Below are positions 31,956 to 45,662 of a stretch of DNA of 64,000 nt, piece by piece. The first letter of the stretch is position 1. Each line of letters begins with the position of its first letter. The notes below the pieces were generated by a model. That model had not been told where the DNA came from. It searched no databases and saw nothing but the letters and a program-made list of their open reading frames with translations. Location of the stretch: NCBI GenBank assembly GCA_013365325.1, contig JABVXV010000209.1, forward strand, positions 1 to 64,000, given 5' to 3'. The DNA is from Dipetalonema caudispina. Its lineage: Eukaryota > Nematoda > Chromadorea > Rhabditida > Onchocercidae. The position numbers and the translations under genes were made by a program.

Positions 31956-34900
31956 GAGTCATTTCCGGCTCTTTCAATCAAGCGAAAATTCTGAGGAGAC
32001 AAACGGTTATTGTTGAACTTGTTCTCAACTATGTAGAAGATGAGTCGGCAGATACTGGTCAAGTTATTGGTTATTGGTGAAAGGATTTATGTAATCGTTA
32101 TGAGTGACAGCGACACACAGCTGCAGACGAGAATGGCAATTTGGTCAGCGAGAGATTTGTATTTGCTAACTGACAATGACAACAGTTTGGAACAAGATTT
32201 CAAAATCGGTGTGGTTCCGGTGTGTTTCACATTCCGCAATGAAGATTTGCTTATGGCTGAGCGGATCTTCTTCAATGAGGGTTGTGAATCGATGGAAGGA
32301 TAATGATTCCTTTCCCGCATATTAGACAGCTATCAATAAGGAGCATGAAATTATTGCGATTAAAAAATTGTTTGTTTCAAATGATATGGCTTCCGCCATT
32401 TCCATTGGTGCGATATAACTTTTTGTAGGACGAATTGAAATCACATAAAGGAGAACTATGAACTCATTCATATAAACATATAAAATATCCATGCCACATA
32501 GTAATCATTTCATTGTTTTAAATGTGATATCTGTTCACAATTAGAAACAACAAAGAAGCTTCTGAAATAAGTGCTTTTTGCCGCCATTGCTTTTTTTTTA
32601 TCCGTAAACCAATGTTTCAGTTGCATAATTCATTTGAATTTATAAAGTACAGTGACATTGAAGCTGACGGTCAATGTCTGTGTCCATTTTCTTTATATTT
32701 CTCGAACCGATACAGAATTGCCATGTAAGTTATCACTTTTCTTTTCCACCCGTATTTTCTCTCGTCGTAACGTCAGCAACATCTAAAAAAAGAATTATGA
32801 TCATTCAACCATATTTAAAGGTTAGTGTAACATTGCCTGTTTTAATTTGATTTCCTTTTTGTCGAGAAATTTTTTTGCGCAGTTATTCTGAAGCTATATA
32901 AGAAAAAAGCATACAGATATTATCACTGCGGAAATTAGCAGTGTGAGTGAAGAGTGAAAATCTTTTCTTCTGCCGATTACAATAAAAAATGAAGAAGCCA
33001 ACAAAGATTTGTGTAAAAATGACCGCTCAAATATCGCATTATAACATATGCGAAATGTAGCACCTGGACCAGTTTATCACTTCCAATAGAAACGTGATAT
33101 GACACGAAGGAAATTTCCATGTAGGATGAAATAATTTTGGTTGAGGAAAGCGGAAACATGAATATTATTGTGTTCTGTCATTAAATTTTGAGCATTATAT
33201 GTTCCCCTATAAGCTTCACTTCGCTTTACAAATAAAAGAGAGGTAATTTAAAAGGTCTGACAGCAACACTTAGAGCAATCCAAATCGGAACATTAAAGTA
33301 TTAAATTGGGATACGTTGATAAACTTCGCCTGATATTTAGAGGAGTTTTAAGAAATTCTAACAGCAGTGTAGATTTTATGAAGATTGTAATTGCGTGATT
33401 TCGGACTAAGAATGTCTCCTCGTTTCGCTAAAATTGAAATATCCAACTCAGGAGCTGACGAGACATCCAGCTTTATTAGGAGGATTACTACAAAGCATTG
33501 GTTGTAAAAATGTGTGGATCGGCTCATCTTCAAATGAAGGCCTGTGGTACTAATGAGGGTAACACAGTTCGGCACTTATTTCTCCAGATTGATTTTTACC
33601 GGTTCAATCTTTATCAGTTAAATTAGTTTATTTGTTATTGTTCGTCAAAAAATTTCACATAAATTCAGATTAAAAAAAAATTTGATTTTGGCCACGTAAA
33701 TTTTTAAGGTGGCATAACAAATTTTATTTATATGAAATTTGACCCGTCACATTATATTAGTTTGTCATGTTTTTCCGTAATATTTTTATGGCGATCATTG
33801 AAATTAGCTATACGAAGGTTTTCGTAGAAGAAGATCTCAAAGCCCGATTATGACCCAAAATTTTATTTTGCATTCACCGTGTTGGATATTTCTGCGGATT
33901 TGTATCAGCCCACATTTAGAACTAATTAGTGCATAAGCCGAGATTACTTTCGATTCCGTCCAATCAGAGATTGGTCAATTTCGGTTTATGCAGGACCACT
34001 TTCCAACATTTGAGCTGCTTTTACATTTAATATGTTTCGAAGTTGTTGCATTTTCTTCTGAATTTGTTTGCATTCTAGCTGCCATCAAAGACAGGGAGAA
34101 AATGTAGTTTTTGTGATCAGATGGCTTGTAACGACGAGTCATCTGATGAATGTCGAATAATTCACAACTGCCAAATAAATTTCTGAATCACATTGCAGCA
34201 TTCAGAGTGTGAACGGTGCTAACATGATATACGATGTTTCGGTGCGGGAAAAAATTGTTAGGAAAAGAATGAATTTTGAAGGTACTAATGGCATTTATGG
34301 TGGATTCGTTTTTTTCTATTTTTTTGTCCTTTTCAACAGAAATAACTTCATCTTTTAAAATTAATTGTCTCACCTATGATCAGTATTTCTATCTAACAGC
34401 TGCTTATCGTAGTTTATCAGAAAATAAGGAATTATGGCAATGAAATCAGCATGGTAGATAATCAAAGTGATACTTTGATAACTATACGTATTAAATGATC
34501 ACACATCTCGGTGTCACTATTTAGTAAAAATATCTGTTTATGCCGTCTTTGCTTCAAAATAATCAATTTGAATAGTTCTTTTGACATAAAAATATTTTCA
34601 TCTTTCGCTATGAGCTGCTTACTACACAAGCGAAGATTTCGGAACTTCTGGAGCTGTCAGCATTGATCTGATTGAAGAAGATCTGAAATGAAATGTACTG
34701 CTGTAGCAATTTTTTCACTTCTCCAGGCATTTGCTCAGATGGACCTATTTAAGTTCGTTTCAACAAATAGCAAAAGCTCTTTCAAATTCAGTTTAAATTT
34801 CATTCGTTTTGTGACATTAAAACAGTTTTCTATCTAAGTCATTTTAAAAGTGGTATTGCCAACAATTCTGATATGAAATGCCGTTTGCTGATTAGTCTCT

Positions 34901-36130
34901 CTTTTTTTGGTTCCATCCATCGAGATGAAGCTAGCATTTGTCGTGAAATTCAAATAAATGTCGCGGAAAATTGAAGTGATTCAGTTCATTCATGTCCAAA
35001 TAATTATAGTAATTTGTGTTATATACCCCATTGGATTAATTAATTTTATAAATTGTTTTTAATGAATGTCACAAGGTCAAGGGTATCTTCGCCTTTGTTT
35101 ACGATATTTACAATTGTAATACAATGTGACCTTGTTTACATGTTCATCCCCATATCCAATGGGATTGTAACACGTATATAATCATTTTGATATAGTACTA
35201 ATCGTGTTTCAAAGGTTGAAGTAACACAAGTATCATTGATGTGCTTAACTTATAGAATAGTACTTGTGCTTTTAATATATGTTCGGTTTTGTTTTACTTA
35301 TATTGCCATTGCTGTTTTAGACCGATAATGGTGCTATCAACTTGATAGCTGATTTCAGAACAACACGACAATCAAAACCATTGTGTTGGCTGGGAAATAA
35401 CAAATTATCTTTGGAATTGTCCGTTGCATTGTGTACGATGACATCACAGATCAAGTCAAGATACTGACCAAAGAGAAAGAGTGGAATAGTATGAGCACAC
35501 GGTTTGTAGATGGAATATGTGTCGGCTAATGAATTGTAATTTGTTATCTTAATTATACAAAGACATCTTAATTGAAAGGAACTTCTGTGCATCACAAAAT
35601 ATACGTTTCCTTTCTTGAATAGGTAAAAGACTTAAGGAAATGTCAAGTGCACTTTTTCTTGCATTTTTTTTTCTTTTTCTCGTTTTTAAAATTTGAAATT
35701 ATCTATAGAGGCATAGTTGCATAGTTCCAGTATGGTGTTTTTTTCCAACCTGATATGGGAAGATTGCCAGGAATCCATCGGATGTCCGAAATAAAATTTT
35801 GATGAATAGCCATCTCAACTCTATTTCGACGGTGAGCGTCGTTGCTTGAATGCTGCGCATCATTGTGTATCTGAAATGAAATGATTTAAAGAATGTATAC
35901 AAAAATTGCGCACGAAAGCACCATAATAAATCCTAAGCTTAATCATCGGTTGTTAGCTTAAACATGAATAACAGTATATCTGCCTCTAATAATCTGAAGC
36001 TAGCTTAACTTTCCTGGAGATAGCTGCTTGTTTTCTATCCCTGGATGAATTATTATGCTTACCCCTATCACCTGTCATTTTTATCTATTTCCAAGTATGT
36101 ATATGCATGCTTTATTGCCTGCACATATCC
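31956..36130. other. Gap between the NUMT and the next exon-like region
   Basis: AT-rich DNA. A frame at 32040-32303 (87 codons, plus) starts with ATG and is moderately acidic, but has no recognisable domain and overlaps a minus frame of similar length. Frames at 33348-33575, 34188-34373 and 35317-35595 (minus) are likewise unrecognised. A small palindromic element lies at 35016-35173. Confidence 0.5.
35016..35173. mobile_element. Small palindromic element, MITE-like
   Basis: The left end GTGTTATATACCCCATTGGA faces, in inverted orientation, the right end TCCAATGGGATTGTAACAC, giving imperfect terminal inverted repeats of about 20 bases. Inside, ACAAGGTCA and TGACCTTGT form a second inverted pair. 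Total length is about 158 bases with no coding capacity. This fits a miniature inverted-repeat element or another folded sequence; I see no clear target-site duplication. Confidence 0.55.
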
Positions 36131-37008
36131 TACTGAAAAATTGCACAGGGAACTACCACTAATAGATCAACAAGTAACGGTATGTATTATCGCGATGCTT
36201 TGATGCTGCAGAATTCACTTGCATGTTTTGTTGCTGTTGTCATGGAATTATCGGGGAATTTCAAATAGATTCTCATTAGTGATGTTTACGTGCTGCAGTA
36301 AGTAGACCAGCGCATTTGGTTCCCTTGTCCTCTTCCGTAACTTTCTCGCGTATCTTTCATCATTTGTTGCCTTCACGAGCCTTAACTATTATTTCAGATG
36401 TGCAAGGAACTGTCTCATCTGTTGTTGAACTACTCTTCGATATTACGTAAAGTAGACCATTATGTAACTATGGACAGAAATATCGGACGGTTAAGTGCGA
36501 AAACTTCTCTTAAGTTTTATTCTAAAGATCCGATGGTTATTAAAGTCAAGTTCAAAATGGTCAGGGGTATTAAAACCTTCCCTTGTCTTCCTGCCACAGG
36601 CTAAAGTTGAGTGTCATCCGGAAATCGGGTTATTAATAACATGTATGTTTTACTCCGGATAAAAATGCCTCATAACTTATTTGAAACTACACACAGTGAG
36701 TGTCTCTGAACGCCTTGATGAACGACGAAGAAACAAAGGATCGCAGAAACAAAGATTAATGACAAACAGAGCTGTGATGCGATAAATAAATGTGCCGATG
36801 ACGAATTCGGTTTTTGATCGCTTCAAGTTTCACTTCGTTGGCTCACGTGAGAGGCATCATGTTAACAGAGATGGAGTTGACCTTTTTCTGTTTTTTGCTC
36901 GTTACAATTCTCATCTTCATTTCTCATCGGCCATTTAAATGCATTCCTGCATTACCGGGTGAACTGCGCCACCACTCAACAAAATCAATTCAAAACCAAC
37001 AGCAATAG
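36131..37008 (+). other. Exon-like stretches of an unrecognised gene (tentative)
   Basis: At about 36150-36180 an acceptor TTGCACAG is followed by an open frame ELPLIDQQVT and a good donor (ACG|GTATGT). At 36398 TTTCAG precedes a 68-codon open frame (MCKELSHLLLNYSSILRKVD...), phase-compatible with that donor. A further frame at 36814-37008 contains a hydrophobic stretch (FFCFLLVTILIFI). No domain is recognisable and the pieces may be chance. Confidence 0.25.
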
Positions 37009-38275
37009 ATATGTCCGAAAATCGAACCACAAATGACGTCCAAATCTTTTGTAGATTACCAGTCGGATCATCCTAAACTGCGTTTCAGTTTCCCCTAAAT
37101 TTCAATAACAGTATCTTTTTATGGTCATTATAAAATTGCTGGATCTACATGAATTTTTGGAATGTGAGTAACAAACAAAGATGACCTCAAGGTTGGATCT
37201 TACAAAATATTAATAGTTTATTCGTAAAAGCAAAATAACTCAGATGAAGAGTGGTTGGTATTACTTTTTGGCTGAAGTGTTGATTTCAGTTATGAGATGG
37301 CTTAGAAGTAATACAATTCCCAATGGAGAAACTTACTTTCCCTAATGATTTATTCATTTCCCATGTTCTTCTTATTCATCCTGTTCTGCATGCTTTCTAC
37401 ATAATGTAAACAGAATAGACGTTTTGCATTCGCTAAAGCAGTTGTCTATTAATTGTTATCCCATTTTATACAACCCATTGAACTGCATGTTGACCGTTTA
37501 AGTAATCAAAAATTAACTTTGTTATATTCGGTCATCGTCATTAGATTGGTCTAATTCACCGGTAGCTTCTTAAGCTAACAAGTGGAATCGAAACAATCAT
37601 ATTGAAGTGAGAGAAATTCGCTCTGTATAATGTGCTTTTAACCACTTTAACAATAGCGGATGCTTTTGCAAAGTGCATGTATCACCAAGAACTTGCAGAA
37701 TGAAGTGAATTAAAAGGAATATTACGCAAGATATACTAATTAATTAATCAAAAGAGCTTGATGTAATATTTGGGTTACATCCAAATTCGAACAAGTGATG
37801 AAATTGACCAAAAGTTGGGGGGTCATTCGAGTAACTCAAATTCATGGGATTTGCAACATATGCAACGTTCTTATTTGAAACTAGAGATTTGAACTTTGTT
37901 TTCATTTGCCGGGACACTTTCCTGAAAAGCAAGTGCTCCTTGGCACTATCGGATAAATCTATATGCTTTTGAGGGTTAACAGCTTGGTGCCGTAAATTCT
38001 TTGAAACATATTGCAGCAAACAGCCGACAATGATAAACGGTATACCTCATTGATGTACAGCTGACAGTAACCAGGCTATAATCGGTATATTTCCCTCTAC
38101 TTTATCCTTGAACTATACTCTAGAAAACTACCACTTTTGCAGGGAGCATTTTTGTTGTCGAGAGTATCAATACGCTTCTCTGACCACAGTGAAAGGTTCT
38201 GCTGATCGGTAATATTGGTAGCGTTATCTTATCATATTAGTGCAGTGTTCGTCCGTCTCTCGCAAAACATTGGTA
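37009..38275. other. Gap before solo LTR copy 2
   Basis: AT-rich DNA; the only sizeable frame (37744-38019, minus, 91 codons) has no recognisable feature. I see no supported gene. Confidence 0.5.
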
Positions 38276-38280
38276 GGAAT

Positions 38281-38955
38281 TGTCGTGAATTTTCTTTTAT
38301 GTTTGTTGATTTGGGAAAGACTTGCTTTAGAAACTCTCGAATATTTGGTGAGAGTTGTTTTCTTCCTTAGGAGAGGTTCTTCTTAGGCGTTACAGGATAA
38401 TCTTAAGTCGCCCGTCAATAATGAAGTTGATCGTCAATGGGATGTAGATGTGAGTAATGTAGAATAATATCGTAGAAAATTTTTATTGCTAAGTATAGTA
38501 GAAGAAGGAAATTAAAACTGCTGTCGAAGAATGAAGCTAAATAATACAACACAAAAGAAACTATAGCTGAAGCACAATCTCTAAATGAATAACACTGAAC
38601 TCATTATTTTGGTGTAACTATATATATATGGGTGCGGTAGGAGTGACACTCCAAAGAACATTGTATTACAATACTTTATTAAGCATAAGGAACAAGGGTT
38701 ATTGTGTATCAATCCTTTCGCAAATATGATTAGGATTAATCTAAATGTGATTTATTACTTTGGTAATGTGAATAACAAGGCGGATGTTTTACCGTTCTCA
38801 GGTAAAAATGACTGTAAACAAAATGATTTATGTTGGACACTGTGACCTTCCTCAATTATCAATTTATATGACAATCACTCAAATGAGAATAATTCCACAA
38901 CAAAAGCTAATTTTATTTAAAAATACTTATGATAAAAGTTTTCGGATTCACGACA
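38281..38955. mobile_element. Solo LTR-like element, copy 2
   Basis: A 675-base unit, the reverse complement of 27617-28290, again beginning TGTCGTGAAT and ending ATTCACGACA and flanked by its own perfect 5-base duplication GGAAT (38276-38280 and 38956-38960). In the terminal ~155 bases compared by eye the two copies differ at about eight positions, so they are related but not recent twins. Opposite orientation and different target duplications mean they inserted independently and are not the two ends of one element. Confidence 0.87.
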
Positions 38956-40462
38956 GGAATAGGTAAATTTGGATATTTGAATCTTTTAGAGAAAGAATAT
39001 CTCACTGCTCTTGCTGTTGTGGAACGTGAACAGATGTGAAGACTTCTTGTAAAGAAGTGAAAGGTGCAGTACATCACGTACTTCATTTGTAAGTTATCGC
39101 TGGCAGGTTTGCGATATAAGCTCCAGTTTATATTGAAGTAACACATTTTCTCGACGCAGTTTTCAATATCAAAATGACACGAACAATCATTTGTAAGGCC
39201 CTTGCGATTTCTCATGGTAAGCAGCAATGGATGACGCCATTTCTGTTCGTGAAGTCAGGCCTCTCAGAGGCCGTTATAAATATTGGCTGTTGGCAACGTT
39301 ATCTCCTCCATCTACTTAAGCCTTCAATACAAGCCTGAGCATTTCAACTTTGTCATCGTTCATACGCATTGTCATACCACGAATGTGCACTGCAACAGAA
39401 TAATATATAGCATAAAATGAAGTAAACAGTAATAATAGTAGTAGTCCAGAAAATCGAAAATCCTCTGAATGCTTCCGCCGCTTCGGCGATTTCCTGTTCC
39501 GTTCCATTCTTTTGTTCTTTGATAACTGCGCTCTTCGATTATTGGGTTGATTAGTACATGTGTGTAAAGCTGTCCTCCATACCAGAGAAAGAAAAAAGCA
39601 AAGTACAATGTAATAAAAGTTCTCTTTTTGACAGTTCTCGTTGAAATGAATTAAGAGAGATGGTCAGAAAAACAGAAGAAATAGCTAAGAATTTTTGCGA
39701 AAACTGTTAGATTCACAAAAACCAATAATCAGTAGTGAGCTGATCGATCAGCAGTTTAGTCAGTCAGTCAATCGACCAATCAGTTGGTCAGCTAGTTTGT
39801 CATCCATCCGGCAGGTTCATGAATCAATTAGCTATTCATAAGAATCAGTCAATGGAAAAAATAACAGAAAGGAAGAAATCAAGAAAAGGTAGGGAAAAAG
39901 GGTTGAAGAATTTGACTTGCTAAAGAAAAGAGGAAATAATTAATATTGGCTAACATGCATTTCACGTGCATCTCGGGAACCCGTTTAACTGCAATCCCTC
40001 CCGCCTCTTCTCTCCCCCGCCCTCTCCCAGTATAACAACGTATACACATCACCGTATACACAACGACTATCAAACGGCAGAATCATACCTGAACAGCACT
40101 GGCGGTAGCTGCACCAAATAGTTAGCTGCTGTACCAACAAGAGTCTAACTGCTAATCATATCTCTTCTGTATTTCCTTACTCATTGTATTACTGCAATTT
40201 AGGGTCGTTAGAATTTTGATATGTCGTGTGTGGTAAGGCAATATCACCGTTAGCCAACGATTGGAGCACGAACAGACTATATTAGTTAGAAACTGAAAAT
40301 GTCGCAACACTTTCCAAGATTTCTTGATCTCAGTGTCTTTTATTCTTCTCTTTAAATGTGAGGACTGCTCTTTCTTCTGCATAATTGTTTGATCAGAATT
40401 TAAGAAGGTCGGTAAATCTCAACTATGCAGCTGCCTGGAGAAGGGTTTTGCCTAGGGTAGGA

Positions 40463-40478
40463 GGGGGGGGGGGGGGGG
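40463..40478 (+). repeat. G16 homopolymer
   Basis: Sixteen consecutive G, preceded by AGGGTAGGA and followed by AATGGG: a strong G-quadruplex candidate and the only long G run in an otherwise AT-rich window. Confidence 0.9.
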
Positions 40479-40929
40479 AATGGGAACATTACGAGCCATT
40501 CACATGTCAGTGAGATATCCCAAAGGCGTGTAAGAAAAGTTGGATTCTTTCATCGTGATAGTGAGGAGAGTTGGTGGAAATAGGTTGAATTATGTTATAA
40601 AAAAGGAGAAGAATACTGGGCAATAATTCTCTTATGATGTAGGGCAGCTTATAGATTCGTAACCAAGAAAGAGAAGAAATTAGTCAACAAACAGAAGCCT
40701 AGGATGGTGTATTATATTGTACAAAATTATTTTATGCTATGGAATGCTTCAGGCATATATAAAAGATGCCAATGGTTACCAAGTTACTTCTTGTGCTACG
40801 TATTGATGATGATACATCACAGTGCTCGCTCTTAACTTCCCATTTAAATCTCATCGTCTGAAGGAAGCAAAAGCATCGAATTGTTGTCTGCTGCATATGT
40901 ATGTTATGTGTTGTGTTTAGATAGATACA

Positions 40930-41050
40930 TTACATATGTATATATATATATATATATATGTATGTATATATGTATGTATGTATGTATGTTTGTTTGTATG
41001 TATATTTGTATGTATGTATGTATGTATGTATGTATGTGAGTGTATGTGAG
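40930..41050. repeat. (TA)n and (TATG)n compound microsatellite
   Basis: TA repeats followed by about 25 TATG/TGTA units with minor variants, grading into GTGAGTGTATGTGAGTG. The long minus-strand frame at 40917-41318 reads through it as HTYIHTYIHT and is a repeat artefact. Confidence 0.9.
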
Positions 41051-43619
41051 TGTTTTTTCGGGACACAACATTTCTAGATATTGTCACTAAGTAGAGACAG
41101 AAGACAAGAGATCCATCGACATTGTCGCTATCCAAAATTATCGATGGTTGCTCGTAGTTTTTGTGAGTGAATGAGTGCAATCTTTGATATTTTATTTCAG
41201 AACCACCATCGTACCACATTCCTGCTGTTCTCTTGTTTTTGCAATGTTCGCTGGTTTCATTTTCATATCCGAAAACTTCCAAATGTAATGGGTTCTTTTT
41301 TGAATAATAATTTAACATGTCCTTGCAATTTGGCTTTTTACATGGGTCTCGTCTCCAAGTACAACTACATGATTAACTCGGTTCACTGCAATTTCCTAGA
41401 ATTTCTGAAATATTTTACTATGCATTGTTGTTAGTGTTACTTCTTGAGAGATGACGTACGCAGATGTTTTGCAAATCAACTTCAAATGTGTGTTTTATTG
41501 TATATCTCTGCATGTGGATTTCTTTCAAAACATAAAAGTGGCAACATTAGATAGAAGATGAATGAACACGTGATTCTAGGGTGTTCAGGTAAATATAAGA
41601 AGGAAATCGGATCCCATACAGCTTCAAGTAATTGTTCTGATGCTAAATAGCCGGAAAACAACCGCTACACATATATCCAATAACCAGAGAAACTAGAAAA
41701 ATATTGGGAGACGTATAAATAACTTTTCCGTAGGACCGGTAGTCGCAAATTTATCACTTTTTTAAAGGAAGTTATCAGCTTTCATAGTTAAAGCTAAAGT
41801 CCCATGCTCCTCTGAAACCAAAATGAAAACAATGACTGCACATGCACTGCAAATGACAGCTAGAGAAACCGAAAACATTCTGCAAAACTTGTTCATTATT
41901 TCGGAAGCCAGTACGGATGTTTCCAAAACCCACAAAACGTCAGACTGCCATCTTTTCCAAATAAAGTGGAGGGAATTTAGGTCGATTATTTGATATATAT
42001 ATAAACATATGCTTTTGCCCCGTATAAGTAGTATCTGTGTGAAGCTGAGGGGTGCAAACTTGCGACAATCTGTTTGAATGTCCCCATTTTGCAAGTCGTC
42101 ATCTTTGTCATCGAAGTCTCGTTCCCTCAGGATGTAATAACAACACCTGTCAGGTTAACGTTACAACTAATACGAATGAAGGAAATAATGTTTTTGCTGT
42201 AATTGCTATCGCTGAAAATAGCGAGTTTGAGCCCACGTTGCACCTCAAAGTCCCTCTCTGCTCCCTTTCACCCTTCCAATCTACTAACAACTCGACTTTC
42301 ATCCTTTTAACTCCAAACTTTCTCTTTCTCTCACTCTTTGAACTTTCTTTTGCAAACTGTTAATTGATTAAGCAGTTCCTGCACTCACGAAAAATGTGCA
42401 TGGTTTACAATGTTCTTCCTAGTCAATAAACCTTCCAACTTCATTTACTAAGGTGTAGGCAACAAAACAAAATCGTAATAAATGACAACAGTGCCACCAG
42501 TCGAAGCTTGGCTTGATCATACAGAATTCTTCTTGCCGCACTAACAGTTGAACTACTTAAGTTTAAACTATTTAATGAAGTAAAGGTTAGAAGCATCATA
42601 TATTCTTAAGTTACAAGCTCAGCTACTATTAGTCGTTCCACGTGGCTTCCTTCAATACGATGAAAGGGACGATGACATGTACACTGAATGGCATATGTTC
42701 CAAATGGCATATGTCATCATATTTCCCATTCGTATTCATTGAATCCCTTCAGTTAGCTTAAATTAATTCAAATCATTCACTACTTCAACATCCCTCAGAA
42801 ATTTAAATTTTAAACGAACTATCGCTGCGGTACATATGACAATTCACACTCAAAACAAAACAAATAAATGTATTTGCTGTACAGATGAGAGAAGATTTGA
42901 GAAATGAATGGTATGGCTCCTGAAGAGAAGAGATACTTCCCATTTCACTTCACTTCACTTCATTTCAATCCATTTCACCTATTTGTGTGTAATCTGTCCT
43001 TGCAGAAGCCAACTGTTTATAGCGGGCAGACATTTTCTACCACTCATGCCTCATCTTCCTCCTTTTTTCGACATTTTTAACTAGTTCAATTTTATCAATT
43101 TCTTTCACTCTCATAATATATGTGACTGTGTCATCTCGATAGTCTTACATAATATCTTCCCTTGAAGGTTGAGTGTCATTGAATGGCTTTTTTTTTGAGA
43201 GGATAGGTACTAGTTCCCATTAATCTGGAAGATGAAAGGCCTGGCATCTACTTATACCCTATCTATGATCAAAATGTCATTTACTACCATCTACTCGTCC
43301 CGTTTGCTTAGGTAATAAAAATGTTGGTAGCATGAACAGCTTACACACTACTTCCCTATTCCGATGTTTATGTTAATGTACTGAGCACATCTCTCACTAT
43401 CACTCTAATCTCTTATCATTCTTTCTTCCCTTCATTATTATTATTATTATTACTACTAAAGCTATTATCATCACAATAATCATCTGACCTCACCATCTTC
43501 GCCCTCTTCCTTGCAATCAGTGCAACTTCACGATTTCCCTGCAAATAGCGATTATGTATATTGAGGTGATCAGTGGAGGTAATGATTGGAACCAGCAGTG
43601 GTTACCCAACTTGTGCCAC

Positions 43620-43665
43620 AACAACATACATACATACATACGTACATACATTACATACATACAGA
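43620..43665. repeat. (CATA)n microsatellite
   Basis: About ten CATA units with CGTA and CATTA variants, followed by CAGA/CACA-type repeats. Confidence 0.85.
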
Positions 43666-44346
43666 GACAGACACAGACACAAACAGACACATACATAGGG
43701 TCATCGTCCGAGTCTACTGAAATGTGAAAAGGCGTGTAAACCTGAGCAGCACTTGCAATTCTCTCCCAGCAGTCAGTCAGTGAGTCAATCGGCCAACCAT
43801 CATCACAACTCGAAATGTCCAACAAGCATGCCTAGATATAAGAACTACTCGACTTTTATATATCACTCGTATGAAGGATTAGGAGCAATCTGCGAGTAGT
43901 GCTCCTGCTGATAGCACTGCAATTGCAGTTGCAGTTGCAGTTGCTATAGGAGGCACAAGAAGCAAAGTCTATCCATTCCATCGCATCACACATCCTACCT
44001 CACCCCTATATGTATATATGTACATGTATCTGTCACCATTTTTCACCGATCGCCATCCTTAATTGGGCAGTCAGGGTGGCATTGAAACCCAGTTGATTGA
44101 CTACTGGCTTGTAAACACAGTACTCTTTCTCAGGAATCATAAAGAAGGAGTTAATTCGTTGATTGTGTCAAGTTTTCCAATGTGGTTATGAGCAGGGTAT
44201 CATTGATATCCATTAGTCCTCTCGAATAGTGTTGGTTGTTGGTAGTTAGATATTGATATTGTGTGTGATTCATAAATGCATTGCATTATTAATCATCTTT
44301 CTTATTAATGGATGATATTCTGTTATAGCATCGGGTGATTTCTTTT

Positions 44347-45629
44347 ATGGATCGAAGGCATTCGCCTTTCTGTTTCTCACAGCTTATATCCGCCGCGCAG
44401 TATATCGAGAAAGCACGGAATGTTCCGGATACCTGCCTCAGTATGTCTTTCCCTTTTTCGTCATTATTTTCCGAAGTAAAGAGGTGAGCTTATAAAAGTT
44501 ATGCCGAAACAGAAGATACGATTATGATTCCACCTTTATGATCAAGTTAGAGATAGTGTACCATCCACCACTTCCACCTCCTCCCCATCTACTTGTTGCA
44601 TCCGGAGCATATCACACTATGTTTCCGGGATGATTAATTGCGGAACTAACGGGAAGAACTGTATACAAAGAATCTGGAACACAGTTTCAAATTCGTACTT
44701 TCTTTTCCAGTTAGCGATGAAAGCAGTGGCGATTCATTCGTGACTAAAGGAATATTAGGACAAAGTACGACATGTTCCATTGCTTCCACGTCGTCGTTGG
44801 GATGTTTGTCGGATCGAAGCTCATCAATCCCATCACCACGACATTTCCAAACACCTCCACCAGAATATAGCAGGAGACATCGGCCATATCCTTCTGTAAG
44901 CAGTGCACGTCATAGCAGGTTAGTTTTACCATGTTCAGAAGAAAGTGCAGCATTAGAAGGCACAGCATGCATATTTGCTGCATACCATGACCTGCATTCA
45001 CATATAATACTTCTCTTCTTGATGTCATCACATTGCTAAATGTATGCTTGAGAAAATGACGTTGGATCTATTGCATGCCTTAAAATATTCTTTCCTTAAA
45101 AAAATACAGCTCAAGCAAGAATATGTGGCCTAAACCCATTCAATATTTTACTCCTTTCTCATTTCTCGAAGGACCGATATCACCACGGTAAGCCGGGGCA
45201 AAATCTGCTTTCCTCAACATCCTTTTGCAAAAATACTACCTTTATTTACTGCTGTCTGAAATCTGCAAAACACTGCTCACCATACAACTGTTTTTGGCTT
45301 TGCCTTCTCGTCCAGTCCTATCAGCTGCATTGCACGTGCTTCATTGCACGCCTATTGCTACTGATAGCACGTGTGCAAACCGGTCCCCCTTCTTCCCTGC
45401 AAAACATTACACACATTATGTATTCACATTACCATACATACATATGTGCACACACACACATATATCTACATACATATATCTATCTGAACACAAGTTGTGT
45501 GTTCAGAAGATATTAATTCATCCATTCTCAGAAGTTTTACTGGCGGATAAGTTAATTCTGAGGAATTGCTTGACTACAGTTTCTGAATAATTGGACAGCT
45601 TCTCCCAATTTGTCTTTTACTTATTCCTG

Positions 45630-45662
<33 letters not shown>

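Larger units (their letters stand above)
38961..44346. other. Long intergenic region upstream of mdl-1
   Basis: Mostly microsatellite-rich AT DNA. Notable content: a (CAGT)n-like stretch near 39755-39800, a 16-base G run at 40463-40478, (TA)n/(TATG)n at 40930-41050, CATTTCACTTC-type repeats near 42935-42980, and (CATA)n at 43620-43665. At about 42049-42248 an open frame with Cys pairs (CDNLFECPHFASRHLC) and Asn-Thr sites looks protein-like, but has no clear splice sites or start. Confidence 0.5.

Noticed and set aside
27617..38955. The two 675-bp repeats as the ends of one full retrotransposon
   Set aside because: They are in opposite orientation and have different 5-bp target duplications (GGAGG and GGAAT), and the DNA between holds a NUMT and no reverse transcriptase or gag-like frame.
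40917..41318. 133-codon minus-strand reading frame as a gene
   Set aside because: Half of it is a translated TATG microsatellite (HTYIHTYIHT), with no domain in the rest.
41762..42094. 110-codon minus-strand frame with a hydrophobic stretch
   Set aside because: Overlaps a plus-strand frame of similar quality, with no homology I can recognise and no splice partners.
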